Notes: generated from the letters alone by a model not told the origin. Counted from the first letter of the stretch, positions 27,835-37,140 are shown. The stretch is DNA of 64,000 nucleotides from Enteroscipio rubneri (GCF_002899715.1 NZ_PPEK01000012.1:1-64000); one strand, 5' to 3'. Made by a program: numbers and translations.

Positions 27835-28818
27835 ATGGCTGTCAACCGTCAGAAGCTCAAGCTGCTGTACCTTATGCGGATGCTCGAGGAGGAAACAGAC
27901 TCCGAGCAGGGTCTCACGATGGCGCAGATTCTCGAAAAGCTCGAAGAGCAGGGCATCTCGGCCGAGCGGAAGTCCATCTATCGCGATATCGAGGCGCTGC
28001 GCGAGTTTGGTGTGGACGTCCGCACGTATCAGCGCGCTCCGGTCGAATACGCGGTAGAGCATCGCGACTTCGCGTTTCCCGAGTTGCTGCTTCTGGTGGA
28101 CGCTGTGCAGAGTTCTCGGTTTCTTACGCAACGCAAAAGCGACGCGCTTGTTGAAGGTGTGAAAAGGCTTGCTTCGAAGCGTCAGCGCGCGCTGCTCGAC
28201 AAGCGCGTGCATGTGGAGGGCCGCATCAAGATGCAGAACGAGTCGGTGTTCTACAGCGTCGACCGCATTCAAGAGGCCATTGCGCGCAAACGCATGATCT
28301 CGTTTTTGTACTTTAAGTACGATGCCGCCAAGCGCAAGAAGCCGCAGCATGATGGTGGGCGTTACCTTGAAACGCCCGTGCAGCTTGTGTATTCGGATGG
28401 GTACTACTACCTAGTCACCTTCAACGAGAAGCATGACGACTTCGCTACGTATCGTGTTGATCGCATGGACCGTATCATGGTGATGAACGAGCCGGCGCTC
28501 AGAAACGAGCGCATTGCGACGTTCGATACGCGTGAATTGGAAAGCCGTGCGTTCGGCATGTACCGCGGCGAGCCCGTCTCGGCAACGTTGCTCGTGAACG
28601 AGGCGGCGATGGGTGCTGTAATCGACCGTTTCGGCAAGGAGGTCGATTCCGTTCCGGCGGACGCAGGCGAGGCGCGTGTCCACGCCGTCGTCATGAAAAG
28701 TCCTGCGTTCTTCGGGTGGCTCGCCCAGTTCGGAAGTCGCGTCCGTGTCGAGAAGCCGACCTGGCTCGCGCACGAGTACCGCGACTACCTCGCAGATATC
28801 GTGACGGCGTACGAATGA
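27835..28818 (+). CDS. WYL-domain transcriptional regulator
   Basis: A 327-residue regulator. Residues ~1-75 form a winged helix-turn-helix (MAQILEKLEEQGISAERKSIYRDIEAL, the DeoR/HTH_11 type). From ~125 on is a WYL domain, here with YLETPVQLVYSDGYYYLVTFNEKHDDF and a C-terminal WCX-like extension (ATLLVNEAAMGAVIDRFG). WYL domains bind nucleic acid or nucleotide ligands and often control CRISPR or phage-defence loci. Its place next to the CRISPR array makes such a role possible but unproven. The ATG has GAGGAGG upstream; the in-frame start at 27802 lacks one. It is convergent with the HIRAN operon. Confidence 0.85.
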   Translation: MAVNRQKLKLLYLMRMLEEETDSEQGLTMAQILEKLEEQGISAERKSIYRDIEALREFGVDVRTYQRAPVEYAVEHRDFAFPELLLLVDAVQSSRFLTQRKSDALVEGVKRLASKRQRALLDKRVHVEGRIKMQNESVFYSVDRIQEAIARKRMISFLYFKYDAAKRKKPQHDGGRYLETPVQLVYSDGYYYLVTFNEKHDDFATYRVDRMDRIMVMNEPALRNERIATFDTRELESRAFGMYRGEPVSATLLVNEAAMGAVIDRFGKEVDSVPADAGEARVHAVVMKSPAFFGWLAQFGSRVRVEKPTWLAHEYRDYLADIVTAYE

Positions 28819-28851
28819 GCGTTCCGGCTTTTTTCTGGTGTCGACGAAGCC

Positions 28852-29388
28852 TCAGACGGCGTGCGGCAACGACCAGATGCGACACGACTCGCGCGAGTGT
28901 GCACCCGTGGGCAACGTGCCTCCGATGGTGATGCTCCCTCCATCATCGAGGGTTGTTTCGAGCTCTACAATAAGCTCGCTTTCGTCTGTGTGCAGCACGA
29001 AGTTTTCTGCCCGCCGGCCGATCGCGTACGAACAAGGGCGGAAGCTTCTCCATCGCAGGTTCGACGGCTTCTCGGGCTGCGATAGTCCTGTGCGGCATTC
29101 GAACGTCGCTAAAGGTTCGTCGGTCTCTATCCTGCCGATGAACAACGCAATATAGGGCCTTCGCATGACGAACGCGGCGATATCGCATTCTTCAAGTCGT
29201 ATGAGGAACGGCGCGTCAGCAAGATAGTCGCATTCGTTTTCATCCCAGAGCGTCAGCACGTCGACTACAAGCGATCCGGCGGCATCGCGGGCCTGGCGCC
29301 TGTTCGCATCCGTTACGCCTTGCGCGTCGTCGAACCAACGCCGGTGAAGATTCGCGAATGTCGTAGCTGCGTCGAGGAGGCGAGTCAT
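28852..29388 (-). CDS. hypothetical protein in HIRAN operon
   Basis: Unrecognised 178-residue protein with mixed alpha/beta character and no membrane segments. Its ATG overlaps the stop of the HIRAN gene by 4 nt (ATGA), so both are translated from one message. It has VDVLTLWDENECDYLADAPFLIRLEE in the middle and a strand-rich C-terminal half ending RIWSLPHAV. No catalytic motif is apparent. Codon use fits the chromosome. Confidence 0.6.
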   Translation of the reverse strand: MTRLLDAATTFANLHRRWFDDAQGVTDANRRQARDAAGSLVVDVLTLWDENECDYLADAPFLIRLEECDIAAFVMRRPYIALFIGRIETDEPLATFECRTGLSQPEKPSNLRWRSFRPCSYAIGRRAENFVLHTDESELIVELETTLDDGGSITIGGTLPTGAHSRESCRIWSLPHAV

Positions 29389-29711
29389 CGGGCATCCTGT
29401 ACGTACAGACCCACACGAACCTGGTGCCAGGGGGCTGCTTCGGGGTCGACCTGAAGGATGCGCAGTTCGAACGCCTCGGCGTGTCCATATGCGCACATAA
29501 GGGATACCGCTCGGTTTTGATCAGAGGGAATGTAACCCAGCTTCACGTCTTCGTGATAAATGGCGACCGCTGCGGGATCATGCGGATTTTCAGGCTCGGG
29601 CGCAATACGGAGCGTCGCTCCGGGTTTGAGTTCGTTTAGGACGAGCGCACCGTCCCAATGCTGGTATCCTGCGATGTAGTACGTTGCCAGATGGCGCGAC
29701 GGTTCGTACAT
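29385..29711 (-). CDS. HIRAN domain protein
   Basis: A 108-residue protein that is almost only a HIRAN domain: IAGYQHWDGALVLNELKPG, then LRIAPEPENPHDPAAVAIYH and KLGYIPSDQNRAVS, as in the OB-like fold that binds single-stranded DNA 3' ends in HLTF/Rad5 proteins. Stand-alone HIRAN proteins occur in bacteria near DNA repair or defence genes. The ATG of MYEPSRHLA has AAGGAGG upstream; the longer frame to 29852 is not used. It is coupled to the downstream hypothetical gene. Confidence 0.75.
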   Translation of the reverse strand: MYEPSRHLATYYIAGYQHWDGALVLNELKPGATLRIAPEPENPHDPAAVAIYHEDVKLGYIPSDQNRAVSLMCAYGHAEAFELRILQVDPEAAPWHQVRVGLYVQDAR

Positions 29712-29923
29712 GACTGCCTCCTTCGTCCCTTCGTTTCCTCGCGATGCCAATAGTACGCGTTTGCGTCGATGCGCCTGTCCTGCGCATGGGACAGGTAGAG
29801 TTCTTTTCCCGAATATGCGGCGATGGGGCTTTCTTGAAATCCGCTGAGTCACGTTGACGCTTACACGGCCGTTCCTCCATCATGGAAGGAAAGCATCCGC
29901 AGCAAAAGCGATGAGGAGAGCAT

Positions 29924-30913
29924 ATGGCGAAAACGCGCATCGGCATTTTGGGATACGGCAACCTGGGTAGAGGCGTGGAGCTTGCCTGTCGCCAGAACGA
30001 CGACATGGAGTTCGCGGCGCTGTTCACGCGGCGCGATCCGGCGTCGGTAAGGCCGCTAACGGCCGGCGTGCCCGTGTACGCGGCCGATGATCTGGCTGCT
30101 CATCGGGACGACGTGGATGTTCTCGTGCTGTGCGGAGGAAGCGCGCGCGACCTGCCCGAGCAGACGCCGGCATGCGCGAGCCTGTTCAACGTGGTGGACT
30201 CGTTCGACACGCACGCAAACATACCCGTGCATTTTGCGAACGTGGACGTGGAGGCAAAGGCGGCCGGCACGGTTGCCGTCGTGTCGGGAGGATGGGATCC
30301 GGGCATGTTCTCGCTTGCGCGCTTGTATGCCGAGAGCGTCCTGCCCGAAGGCAAGGACTATACGTTCTGGGGTCGCGGCGTGTCCCAAGGGCACAGCGAT
30401 GCCATCCGTCGCGTCGAAGGCGTGGCCGACGCTCGCCAGTACACGGTGCCCGTGCACTCTGCGCTCGAGGCGGTGCGCGCAGGTGAGGATCCCGAACTCA
30501 CCACCCGTCAGAAGCACACGCGCGAATGTTACGTGGTTGCTGAGGAGGGCGCCGATAAAGCCGCTATCGAGCGTGCGATCGCGGAAATGCCGAATTACTT
30601 CGCCGACTACGACACCACCGTGACATTCGTGACGCAGGAAGAGCTTGATCGCGACCACGCTGGCATTCCGCACGGCGGCTCGGTCATCCGTTCGGGAGCG
30701 ACTGGCGAGCGTGGTGAGAGCCGTCACGTGATCGAATATGCGCTCAAGCTAGATTCCAACCCTGAGTTCACCGGAAGCGTTCTTGTAGCTTGCGCCCGAG
30801 CGGCGCATCGTCTCGCCCGCGAGGGCCATACGGGCTGTAAGACGCTATTCGACATACCGCCGGCGTACTTGTCGCCGAAAAGCGCCGAAGAGCTGCGTGC
30901 GAGCATGCTGTAG
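29924..30913 (+). CDS. ddh: meso-diaminopimelate D-dehydrogenase
   Basis: A 329-residue NADP-dependent enzyme that reductively aminates tetrahydrodipicolinate to meso-diaminopimelate in one step, for lysine and peptidoglycan. The N-terminal Rossmann motif IGILGYGNLGRGVELA, the FTRRDP loop, NVVDSFDTHANIP and the strongly conserved SGGWDPGMFSL, and WGRGVSQGHSDAIRRVEGV are all present. Ends with LFDIPPAYLSP, also typical. Length matches characterised enzymes. The ATG is preceded by GAGGAG. Monocistronic. Confidence 0.95.
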   Translation: MAKTRIGILGYGNLGRGVELACRQNDDMEFAALFTRRDPASVRPLTAGVPVYAADDLAAHRDDVDVLVLCGGSARDLPEQTPACASLFNVVDSFDTHANIPVHFANVDVEAKAAGTVAVVSGGWDPGMFSLARLYAESVLPEGKDYTFWGRGVSQGHSDAIRRVEGVADARQYTVPVHSALEAVRAGEDPELTTRQKHTRECYVVAEEGADKAAIERAIAEMPNYFADYDTTVTFVTQEELDRDHAGIPHGGSVIRSGATGERGESRHVIEYALKLDSNPEFTGSVLVACARAAHRLAREGHTGCKTLFDIPPAYLSPKSAEELRASML

Positions 30914-31670
30914 TTCCTTATTCGGTATTCAGAGCACTGCCGCAGCAAGCGAGATAGCAGCGAAAATCGTCCCGGCGCATGCGGCTTTCACGCGTTCGCG
31001 CTCCGAGAGGTCGAATGACACGCCCGCCAGGCTTCGATACGGCGTGGTCGGGCTCTCGCCGGTGCTTGCTTGCCGGGCTTCGAGCATTGCTCGGGTATGC
31101 GCAGGATGACGGATTTTCGAACCGCCCGGACATGCGATCACATGGATGCTCGGGCGACCGTCTTTTTTCGGACGCTCGTGTAGTCCGCGGGGCGCTGTCG
31201 ATTGGAAGATGGGGAGAGCCGTCTTTCGGTGCACGTGCAGTGCTGCAGGGGTTCCCATATCGTGCTCCTCTCGTCGTGTCGATCGCTTGTGAAGAGCAGT
31301 GTACGACGGATGGGATGTATCAAGAGTACCTAAAAGGGTACACCGAGTGCATGCGCATGTCGCAGTCCGAAAAGATCGCGAGCGCTCATGCGCGCTCGCG
31401 TTTCCTGCGCCGGGAGTCCCACAACGTGAAGCGGCTTGTATACGGCTCCCTCACGTTCAAGCATGCCCTTGATATGAACGACCGACAAGGCGATGCCGTC
31501 GTGCGGAAAGGCAAGCGACGGCAGGTCGCGCTTCGGAATACGAGTACGTCGGGCGAGGGTGATGCGAGGCCTGAAAGGCTTGTTGCCGAAAGGCGCGGCC
31601 CCGCGCCCAGCTGCCGCGTAGCCCTGCACAGCGTGCGAGGAGGGCCTTCGAAAGGCTCTGCTGCAGGATC
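30914..31670. other. long intergenic region between ddh and the purF homologue
   Basis: 757 nt with no clearly conserved gene. Only one minus-strand frame has a ribosome binding site (listed separately). The codon pattern of the other frames is not convincing. Confidence 0.4.
30929..31258 (-). CDS. possible small protein, unsupported by homology
   Basis: A 109-residue frame beginning ATG with AGAGGAG 8 nt upstream. The last ~30 residues (a charged FDLSERERVKAA stretch followed by hydrophobic GTIFAAISLAAAVL) could form a membrane tail. The N-terminal part is Pro/Arg/His-rich and looks like shadow coding. It might be real, or a decayed gene. Confidence 0.25.
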   Translation of the reverse strand: MGTPAALHVHRKTALPIFQSTAPRGLHERPKKDGRPSIHVIACPGGSKIRHPAHTRAMLEARQASTGESPTTPYRSLAGVSFDLSERERVKAACAGTIFAAISLAAAVL

Positions 31671-33095
31671 CTACTCGCGCCCCGTCCAGCAATAGGTACA
31701 CACTTTGTCGCGATCGATGCCGATGGCATCGAGCATGCCGTCGAGCGACTGGTAGCCGAGCGAATCGAAGCCCATCTGCTCGCAGATGGCGTGCAACATG
31801 CAGCGCCCGCGTTCGGTAGTGCCGTCGGCGTACTCGTCAAGATGTCGCTGCCCCTCGTCGCCTTCGAGTTCCTGCACGACGCGGCGCGCCAGAAGCTCCA
31901 TCTCGGATTTGGTGCTCGAGAAGCTCAGATACTTGCAGCTAAACATGATAGGCGGGCAAGCCGACCGCATGTGCACCTCGTCGGCTCCGCACTCGTACAG
32001 GAAATCTACGGTTTCGCGCAACTGGGTGCCTCGCACAATGGAGTCGTCCACGAACAGCAGCTTCTTGTCTCGAATGAGCTCGGGTATATGTATCTGCTTC
32101 ATCTTGGCTACGCGGTTGCGCACATCCTGATTGCTCGGCATGAAGGAGCGCGCCCACGTGGGGGTGTATTTGATGAAGGGGCGTGCGAAAGGGATCTTAC
32201 ATTCCGTCGCGTACCCGATGGCATGGGGAACACCTGAGTCCGGTACGCCCGCCACGTAGTCAAGCTCGGGCAAGGTGCCGTCCCGTTCTTCGGTCTGCGC
32301 CATGATTGCGCCATTGCGATAGCGCATGACTTCAACGTTTACGCCTTCGTAGTTCGAATTCGGATAGCCGTAGTACGTCCATAGGAAAGCGCATATCTTC
32401 ATCTCGTCGCCAGCCGGGGAGATGGTCTCGAATCCGTCGGCATCGACGAGCACGATCTCGCCCGGGCCTAGCTCGTAAGCGTCGTCGTAGCCCAGCTTAT
32501 GGTAGGCGAACGATTCGAAGGAGATGCAGAAACCCTCGTCGTTCTTTCCTATGAGCACCGGCAGACGGCCCATCTTGTCGCGCGCTGCGATGATCTTGCC
32601 ATTTTCGGTCATGATAAGCAGCGTAAGGGAACCTTCGATCGAATCCTGGGCGAACTTGATACCCGAGACGAAATCGTCCTTCTGATTGATGAGCGCCCCA
32701 ACGAGCTCCGTGGTGTTCACCGCTCCTGAGCTCATTGCCATGAACTGCCTGCCGCAGTTTGCAAAGTAGGATTCCACGAGCTCTTCGGCGTTGTTGATGG
32801 CGCCGACAGTCGTGATGCCGAACACTCCCAAGTGCGAGCGCACGAGCAGCGGCTGAGGATCGGTGTCGCTGATACAGCCGATGCCGCTCATGCCGTGGAA
32901 TCCGGGCAGGTCGTCCTCGAATCGGGTGCGAAACGGCGTGTTCTCGATAGAATGGATCTCGCGCTGGAATCCCTCGTCCTCGTCGTAAAAGATCATGCCT
33001 GCGCGCCGCGTTCCGAGATGCGAATGATAGTCGACGCCGAAAAACACGTCCAACACCACGTCGCGATGAGATGCCGCCCCGAAGAATCCGCCCAT
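31671..33095 (-). CDS. amidophosphoribosyltransferase homologue without the N-terminal catalytic cysteine
   Basis: A 474-residue PurF-family protein: an N-terminal class II glutaminase fold followed by a phosphoribosyltransferase domain with the PRPP motif LLFVDDSIVRGTQ and a correct Asp pair. PurF uses Cys at position 2, freed by Met removal, to release ammonia from glutamine. Here the start reads MGGFFGAASHRDV, so that residue is Gly. The rest of the glutaminase fold is kept (GTRRAGM, SGIGCISDTDPQPL). Such MGG-type homologues are known in other anaerobes. It may use free ammonia or be regulatory. The ATG is preceded by GGAAGG; the frame's extension to 33311 is not homologous. Confidence 0.82.
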   Translation of the reverse strand: MGGFFGAASHRDVVLDVFFGVDYHSHLGTRRAGMIFYDEDEGFQREIHSIENTPFRTRFEDDLPGFHGMSGIGCISDTDPQPLLVRSHLGVFGITTVGAINNAEELVESYFANCGRQFMAMSSGAVNTTELVGALINQKDDFVSGIKFAQDSIEGSLTLLIMTENGKIIAARDKMGRLPVLIGKNDEGFCISFESFAYHKLGYDDAYELGPGEIVLVDADGFETISPAGDEMKICAFLWTYYGYPNSNYEGVNVEVMRYRNGAIMAQTEERDGTLPELDYVAGVPDSGVPHAIGYATECKIPFARPFIKYTPTWARSFMPSNQDVRNRVAKMKQIHIPELIRDKKLLFVDDSIVRGTQLRETVDFLYECGADEVHMRSACPPIMFSCKYLSFSSTKSEMELLARRVVQELEGDEGQRHLDEYADGTTERGRCMLHAICEQMGFDSLGYQSLDGMLDAIGIDRDKVCTYCWTGRE

Positions 33096-33422
33096 TGCGC
33101 ACCTTCCGTCCTGCTTGCCTGTCTTGCCAACGAAGCTTTCAGTATAAAGGTTGAAGCGACCTGCCGCACCGAGGTTGGCGCTCGGTTCGCGTATTCTGCA
33201 CGGATTCCGCCATTCGGAGGCGAGCTGTTCAACATTCGAAACCCCGTACGGCGAACGGTTGGCGGGCGGTCGTTTGACGCCGCCGTGTCGGGCGGGCGAC
33301 GGCGTGGACACGATCTGCGTTCGGAAACCGCAGCTGCGGTCAAGCGCGCGTACAGTGGACGGGATCAGGAGTCGTCGCGCGACGGCTCCTTCCCGATATG
33401 CGCCGTTGGAAGGATTGTCACC
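33096..33422. other. divergent promoter region between purF homologue and bacterioferritin
   Basis: 327 nt with no gene. TACAGT at 33351-33356 may be a -10 box for the bacterioferritin gene. A GC-rich palindrome lies at 33367-33390. Confidence 0.4.
33367..33390. promoter_or_regulatory. 24-bp palindrome upstream of bacterioferritin
   Basis: AGGAGTCGTCGC followed directly by GCGACGGCTCCT: 11 of 12 pairs are complementary, no loop. It ends 32 nt before the ATG. It may be an operator. Confidence 0.5.
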
Positions 33423-33887
33423 ATGAAGGGAAACCAGGAACTCATCGATACGCTGAACTCGCTTTTAGCAGGCGAGCTGACCGCTATCAACCAGTACATG
33501 GTCCATGCGGAGATGTCCGAGGATTGGGGCTATACCCGCCTGAGCGAGAATTTCAAAAAGCGCTCGATCACCGAGATGAAGCATGCCGAGCGCCTCATCG
33601 AGAGGATCCTGTTCTTGGAGGGCACGCCCATCGTGTCCCGCCTGGAAGAGATCTGCATCGGCGCCGAGATACCCCAGCAGGTGGACAACGATCACGCTAA
33701 GGAGCTCGACACGGTCAAGGATTACAACGAGGCTATCGTGTTGGCGGGCAACGTGCTGGATTACGCTACGCGCGATATGCTCATGGAGATACTCCAGGAT
33801 GAGGATCGTCACGTTGACGAGCTCGAAGAGCTTCAGGACCAGATCGAGCAAATGTCGCTGCCGACCTTCTTGTCCACGCAGAATTAA
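33423..33887 (+). CDS. bfr: bacterioferritin
   Basis: A 154-residue four-helix ferritin-like protein of bacterioferritin size. The di-iron ligands appear in order: Glu in LLAGELTAINQYMVHAEM, ITEMKHAERLIERILFLEG with the E-x-x-H pair, and LMEILQDEDRHVDELEEL with E and E-x-x-H. The haem-ligand Met of classical Bfr could be the one in VSRLEEICI or HAEM regions, but it is not certain. It stores iron as a 24-mer and protects against peroxide. ATG start; GGAAGGA upstream. The gene is followed by a strong terminator. Confidence 0.9.
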   Translation: MKGNQELIDTLNSLLAGELTAINQYMVHAEMSEDWGYTRLSENFKKRSITEMKHAERLIERILFLEGTPIVSRLEEICIGAEIPQQVDNDHAKELDTVKDYNEAIVLAGNVLDYATRDMLMEILQDEDRHVDELEELQDQIEQMSLPTFLSTQN

Positions 33888-33923
33888 CGGACGAGGCTCA
33901 TCGAGTTTTGCCAAGCTTTGCAC

Positions 33924-33955
33924 AAAGGCCGCAGTCCGGAAGGGTTGCGGCCTTT
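33924..33955 (+). terminator. terminator after bacterioferritin gene
   Basis: AAAGGCCGCA (33924-33933) and TGCGGCCTTT (33946-33955) form a perfect 10-bp stem with the A-run before and T-run after typical of bidirectional intrinsic terminators. Confidence 0.8.
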
Positions 33956-34091
33956 GTTCGTGCCCGGATGTGCAGGGGGACGGGCCGGCTTCGGTTCTTG
34001 GATGCGACGATGGGTCCGTTCGCATATGGTTCGTGTTTGTTGCCGTACGCCCTCGTAGGAGGGTTCCGTTGATAGGATTACCTGGTCGCAC

Positions 34092-34100
34092 TGGTATAAT
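34092..34100 (+). promoter_or_regulatory. extended -10 promoter of the large SF1 helicase
   Basis: TGGTATAAT, an extended -10 box, with TTGATA 20 nt upstream of the hexamer (34069-34074). Transcription should start near 34107. Confidence 0.65.
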
Positions 34101-34139
34101 CTAAACGATGTTCATACGGCGGCTGCGTCTGCTGCGGGA

Positions 34140-37136
34140 ATGGGGAAGCAAGTGGGCAAAAAGCGGGGAGTATCACGGAAGAAGCTCGTGCGATATTTCC
34201 GCACGGCGGCCGAGTTGTCGGGCAGGGCGGGCGAAGGCGCCGTTCCCGGCCGCGACTGCTACGAGGACGGTCAGGCGTTCTACTCGCTGCTCTGGTACTT
34301 CCGCTCGTGCATCGAGGACGATCTCGACAGGGCCGATCTCCGGCGCTACGCCCCGCTCTTGGACGCCTACCTCGGCGCCGACGTCGACGAGGTGCTGCAT
34401 CCTCCAGCGATCGACCCGGCGCTCGCAGCGGAGGAGGAACGCCTGCTGGCCGAGCTGTTCCCGCAGAGCCCTCACCCGCTCAATGCGAACCAGCGGCTTG
34501 CCGTGCACAAGGCGCTCCATTACCCCCTGTCCATCATAAAAGGCCCGCCCGGTACGGGTAAGACCGAGACCATCCTGCGCATCGTGGCCCTGACCGTCGC
34601 GCGCGGCGAGCGGGTGGCGGTGGTGTCGACGAACGCGGCCGCCGTCGAGAACGTCGAGCGGAAGGTGGCCGCAGCGCTCGCCTTCCACGGCGAGAAGACG
34701 CTCGCGCAGGCTCGCGAGCTGTTCGAGGGCGACCTGGCGTACCGGGCGGCCTGCGCGCATGCGGCCCTGGGCAGCAAGGCGCTCCGTCAGAGGGCGTGCG
34801 ACCCCCTGACCGGAGCGAACCTCGCGTTCGAGGCGGGCGAGCACGAGTTTCCCGACGGCGAGCGCATCGGCGGGTGGGAGCAGAACAAGCGGCTGGGTGA
34901 GTTCGCCGCCAAGTTCCCGTTCGTGACGAGCACGGTGCACTCGCTCAAGAAGTGCTTCGTCGACGGCGACGTGGAGAAGTACGACCTTTTGGTCATGGAC
35001 GAGGCGTCGCAGACGAACCTCATCGTGGGCGTCGTGGCGATGAGCTGCGCTCGGCGGATGGTGCTCGTGGGTGACGAGGAGCAGCTGCCTCCGGTGATCA
35101 CCGACGAGCACTGCGCGCAGATGCGGCGCGTCTCCGACGAATCGGGTCTGTTCAAGAAGCGCAAGCGCGGCGAGCGCTCGCCCTACGACATAAGCCGCGA
35201 GGGGCTGAGCTTCCTCTCGTCGTGCTACGAGGTGTTCAGCGACCGCAATCCCGAGCTTCGCACGATGCTGACCGAGCACTACCGCTGCCATCCGGCCATC
35301 ATCGGCTTCTGCAACGAGGCGGTCTACGGCAACGAGCTGACGGTGAAAACGCCGGTGCGAGACGGTAACGTGCCGTGCCCCATCCGGATCTGCTGGTACG
35401 AGGGCGACTACCGCGAGGGGACGTGGCCCCCGGGTGCGCCGCCTGAGGAGGATCCGAACAAGAAGACGCGCTCGACCTGCGTGAACCGCAAGCAGCTGGC
35501 CATTCTGCGCGAGGAGGAGGCGGCGCATTTGCGCAGTCTGGCCGAGCGCGGGAAGTCCATCTGCATCCTGTCGCCGTTCAAGGGGCAGATATACCTGCTG
35601 AAGTCCTTCGTGCAGCGGCTGCTCGAGGACGTCGTGCCTGAAGGCGCAGTGGAGCTCGAGGTGGGCGAGGGTGAGGAGTTCGAGACGAGCGACCTCGAGC
35701 AGGTGTACACGCTGACCGTCCATCGGTCCCAGGGCCAGGAGTTCGACGCGGTGTATTTGCTGCCCGTGGAGGACGGTAACTGGGAGTGGCCTTGGTCGCA
35801 GGGGCGCCGGCTCGTTAACGTGGCCGCTTCCCGCGCCAAGGAGGAACTGTGCGTCATCCTGTCGACGAAGCTTCTGGACGGCGAGGTGCAGGAGCGGCTC
35901 GCCGGGCGGCAGGCCTACGTCAAGAAGCCGGCGAAGGCCGAGGACGATCCCCGCAACCAGGAGATGTTCGTCCGCAAGCTTGTGGAGTACGCGCATCGCA
36001 CGATCGAGGGACTCTCCTCTGAAGAGGCAGAGCTGCAGCGCTCCCACCCATGGTTCGGGTTTCACCATTCGGTCGTCACGTCCATCTTCGACGACATCCC
36101 CTTCCTGCAGAACCCGCGGAAGCGCGGCGGCGACCATGCGCCCGAGCAGTGCATCGAGAGAGTCCTGATGGAGATGGACCTGTGTGGGCTGACCTGCGCG
36201 AAGCACGTGACGTTCGACCTGCTGAAGCTGGGGAAGGAGGGGCCGCGGTTGAGCGAATGCTGCGAGGAGGAGTACCGGAGCTCCTCCGACGCGCATTTCG
36301 ACTTCGTAGTGTTCGATCCGGCGACGGGCCGTGTGGCGATGGCAATCGAGGCCGACGGCGCCCAGCATCGGTTCGATCGCAAAGCGGGCCCGCGCGACTG
36401 TTCGCGGAAACTCGCCGACGACCGGAAGAACGCGGTGGTGCGAGACGTCTGCCACGCGACGCTCGCCTGGCTGGGGCTCGTCCGCGATGGATCGCTCCAC
36501 CCGGGCAGCAGCGCGCAGGTGCGAACGGACGAGGCTGAGTACCGCACGGGCTGGGACGATTGGGTGCACTTCCCGAAGGAGGTGGGGCCCGACTCGTCGT
36601 TCGTGTTCCTGCGCATCCCCTCGGACGGCAGCACGTTTTGGGAGACAGAGGCGTTGAAGCGCGCTGCCGTGCGGGTCGGGGCGGACAAGCTCATTGACGG
36701 CTATCCGCCGCCCACCATCGAGGCGTACCTGAAGGCGCAGCTACGCGCGTTCGAGGCGGGCGAGGTAGCGGGCCTGTACGTGGCGGCGGGGAAGGCCGAG
36801 AAGAAGCCGCGACGGCGGCTCGAGCGCGCGGCTATGCAGGAGGACCGTCCGATGACGATCACAGGGTGCTTGGAGGAATGGCGGCGCGACCCGCGCCTCG
36901 CCGCGCTGCTCGAGGGGATGGAGGCGAAGGACCTGAACGCCTGCCTCCTGCGTGCCGGCTATCACTACCTCGAGAACGGGGACTGGAGTCAGCGCAAGCC
37001 CACCAAGCTCGGCGAGGGGGCAGGCATGTCGACGCACAGCGGGGAGCGGGCGGGCAGGTCCTTCTCGTGCCCCCAGTACTCGCAGGCCGCACGCGACTTC
37101 CTTGCCGAGCGCATGGAGGATATTCTGAAGGCGTGA
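34140..37136 (+). CDS. SF1 (UPF1/DNA2-like) helicase fused to a DUF2726-like nuclease domain
   Basis: A 998-residue protein. Helicase motifs: GPPGTGKTETIL (Lys141), VVSTNAAAVENV, LLVMDEASQTN, LVGDEEQLPPV, LTEHYRCHPAIIGFCN, LTVHRSQGQEFDAVYL, and NVAASRAKEELCV. From ~690 is a restriction-like domain, HFDFVVFD (Asp721) and AIEADGAQH (Glu737, Asp739), as in DUF2726 nucleases. The last ~130 residues resemble the KilAC-type end of phage antirepressors (LNACLLRAGYHYLENGDW, then QYSQAARDFL), a weak inference. The role is probably DNA repair or phage defence. The start at ATG 34140 lacks a good ribosome binding site. It ends 4 nt from the convergent HelD-like gene. Confidence 0.8.
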   Translation: MGKQVGKKRGVSRKKLVRYFRTAAELSGRAGEGAVPGRDCYEDGQAFYSLLWYFRSCIEDDLDRADLRRYAPLLDAYLGADVDEVLHPPAIDPALAAEEERLLAELFPQSPHPLNANQRLAVHKALHYPLSIIKGPPGTGKTETILRIVALTVARGERVAVVSTNAAAVENVERKVAAALAFHGEKTLAQARELFEGDLAYRAACAHAALGSKALRQRACDPLTGANLAFEAGEHEFPDGERIGGWEQNKRLGEFAAKFPFVTSTVHSLKKCFVDGDVEKYDLLVMDEASQTNLIVGVVAMSCARRMVLVGDEEQLPPVITDEHCAQMRRVSDESGLFKKRKRGERSPYDISREGLSFLSSCYEVFSDRNPELRTMLTEHYRCHPAIIGFCNEAVYGNELTVKTPVRDGNVPCPIRICWYEGDYREGTWPPGAPPEEDPNKKTRSTCVNRKQLAILREEEAAHLRSLAERGKSICILSPFKGQIYLLKSFVQRLLEDVVPEGAVELEVGEGEEFETSDLEQVYTLTVHRSQGQEFDAVYLLPVEDGNWEWPWSQGRRLVNVAASRAKEELCVILSTKLLDGEVQERLAGRQAYVKKPAKAEDDPRNQEMFVRKLVEYAHRTIEGLSSEEAELQRSHPWFGFHHSVVTSIFDDIPFLQNPRKRGGDHAPEQCIERVLMEMDLCGLTCAKHVTFDLLKLGKEGPRLSECCEEEYRSSSDAHFDFVVFDPATGRVAMAIEADGAQHRFDRKAGPRDCSRKLADDRKNAVVRDVCHATLAWLGLVRDGSLHPGSSAQVRTDEAEYRTGWDDWVHFPKEVGPDSSFVFLRIPSDGSTFWETEALKRAAVRVGADKLIDGYPPPTIEAYLKAQLRAFEAGEVAGLYVAAGKAEKKPRRRLERAAMQEDRPMTITGCLEEWRRDPRLAALLEGMEAKDLNACLLRAGYHYLENGDWSQRKPTKLGEGAGMSTHSGERAGRSFSCPQYSQAARDFLAERMEDILKA

Positions 37137-37140
37137 CGCG

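Noticed and set aside
31330-31701. 123-codon minus-strand frame after the purF homologue
   Set aside because: No ribosome binding site; overlaps the end of the purF homologue; no family resemblance.
34108-34539. Frame starting with an ATG exactly at the predicted transcript start of the SF1 helicase
   Set aside because: It runs out of frame with the helicase and has shadow-type composition.
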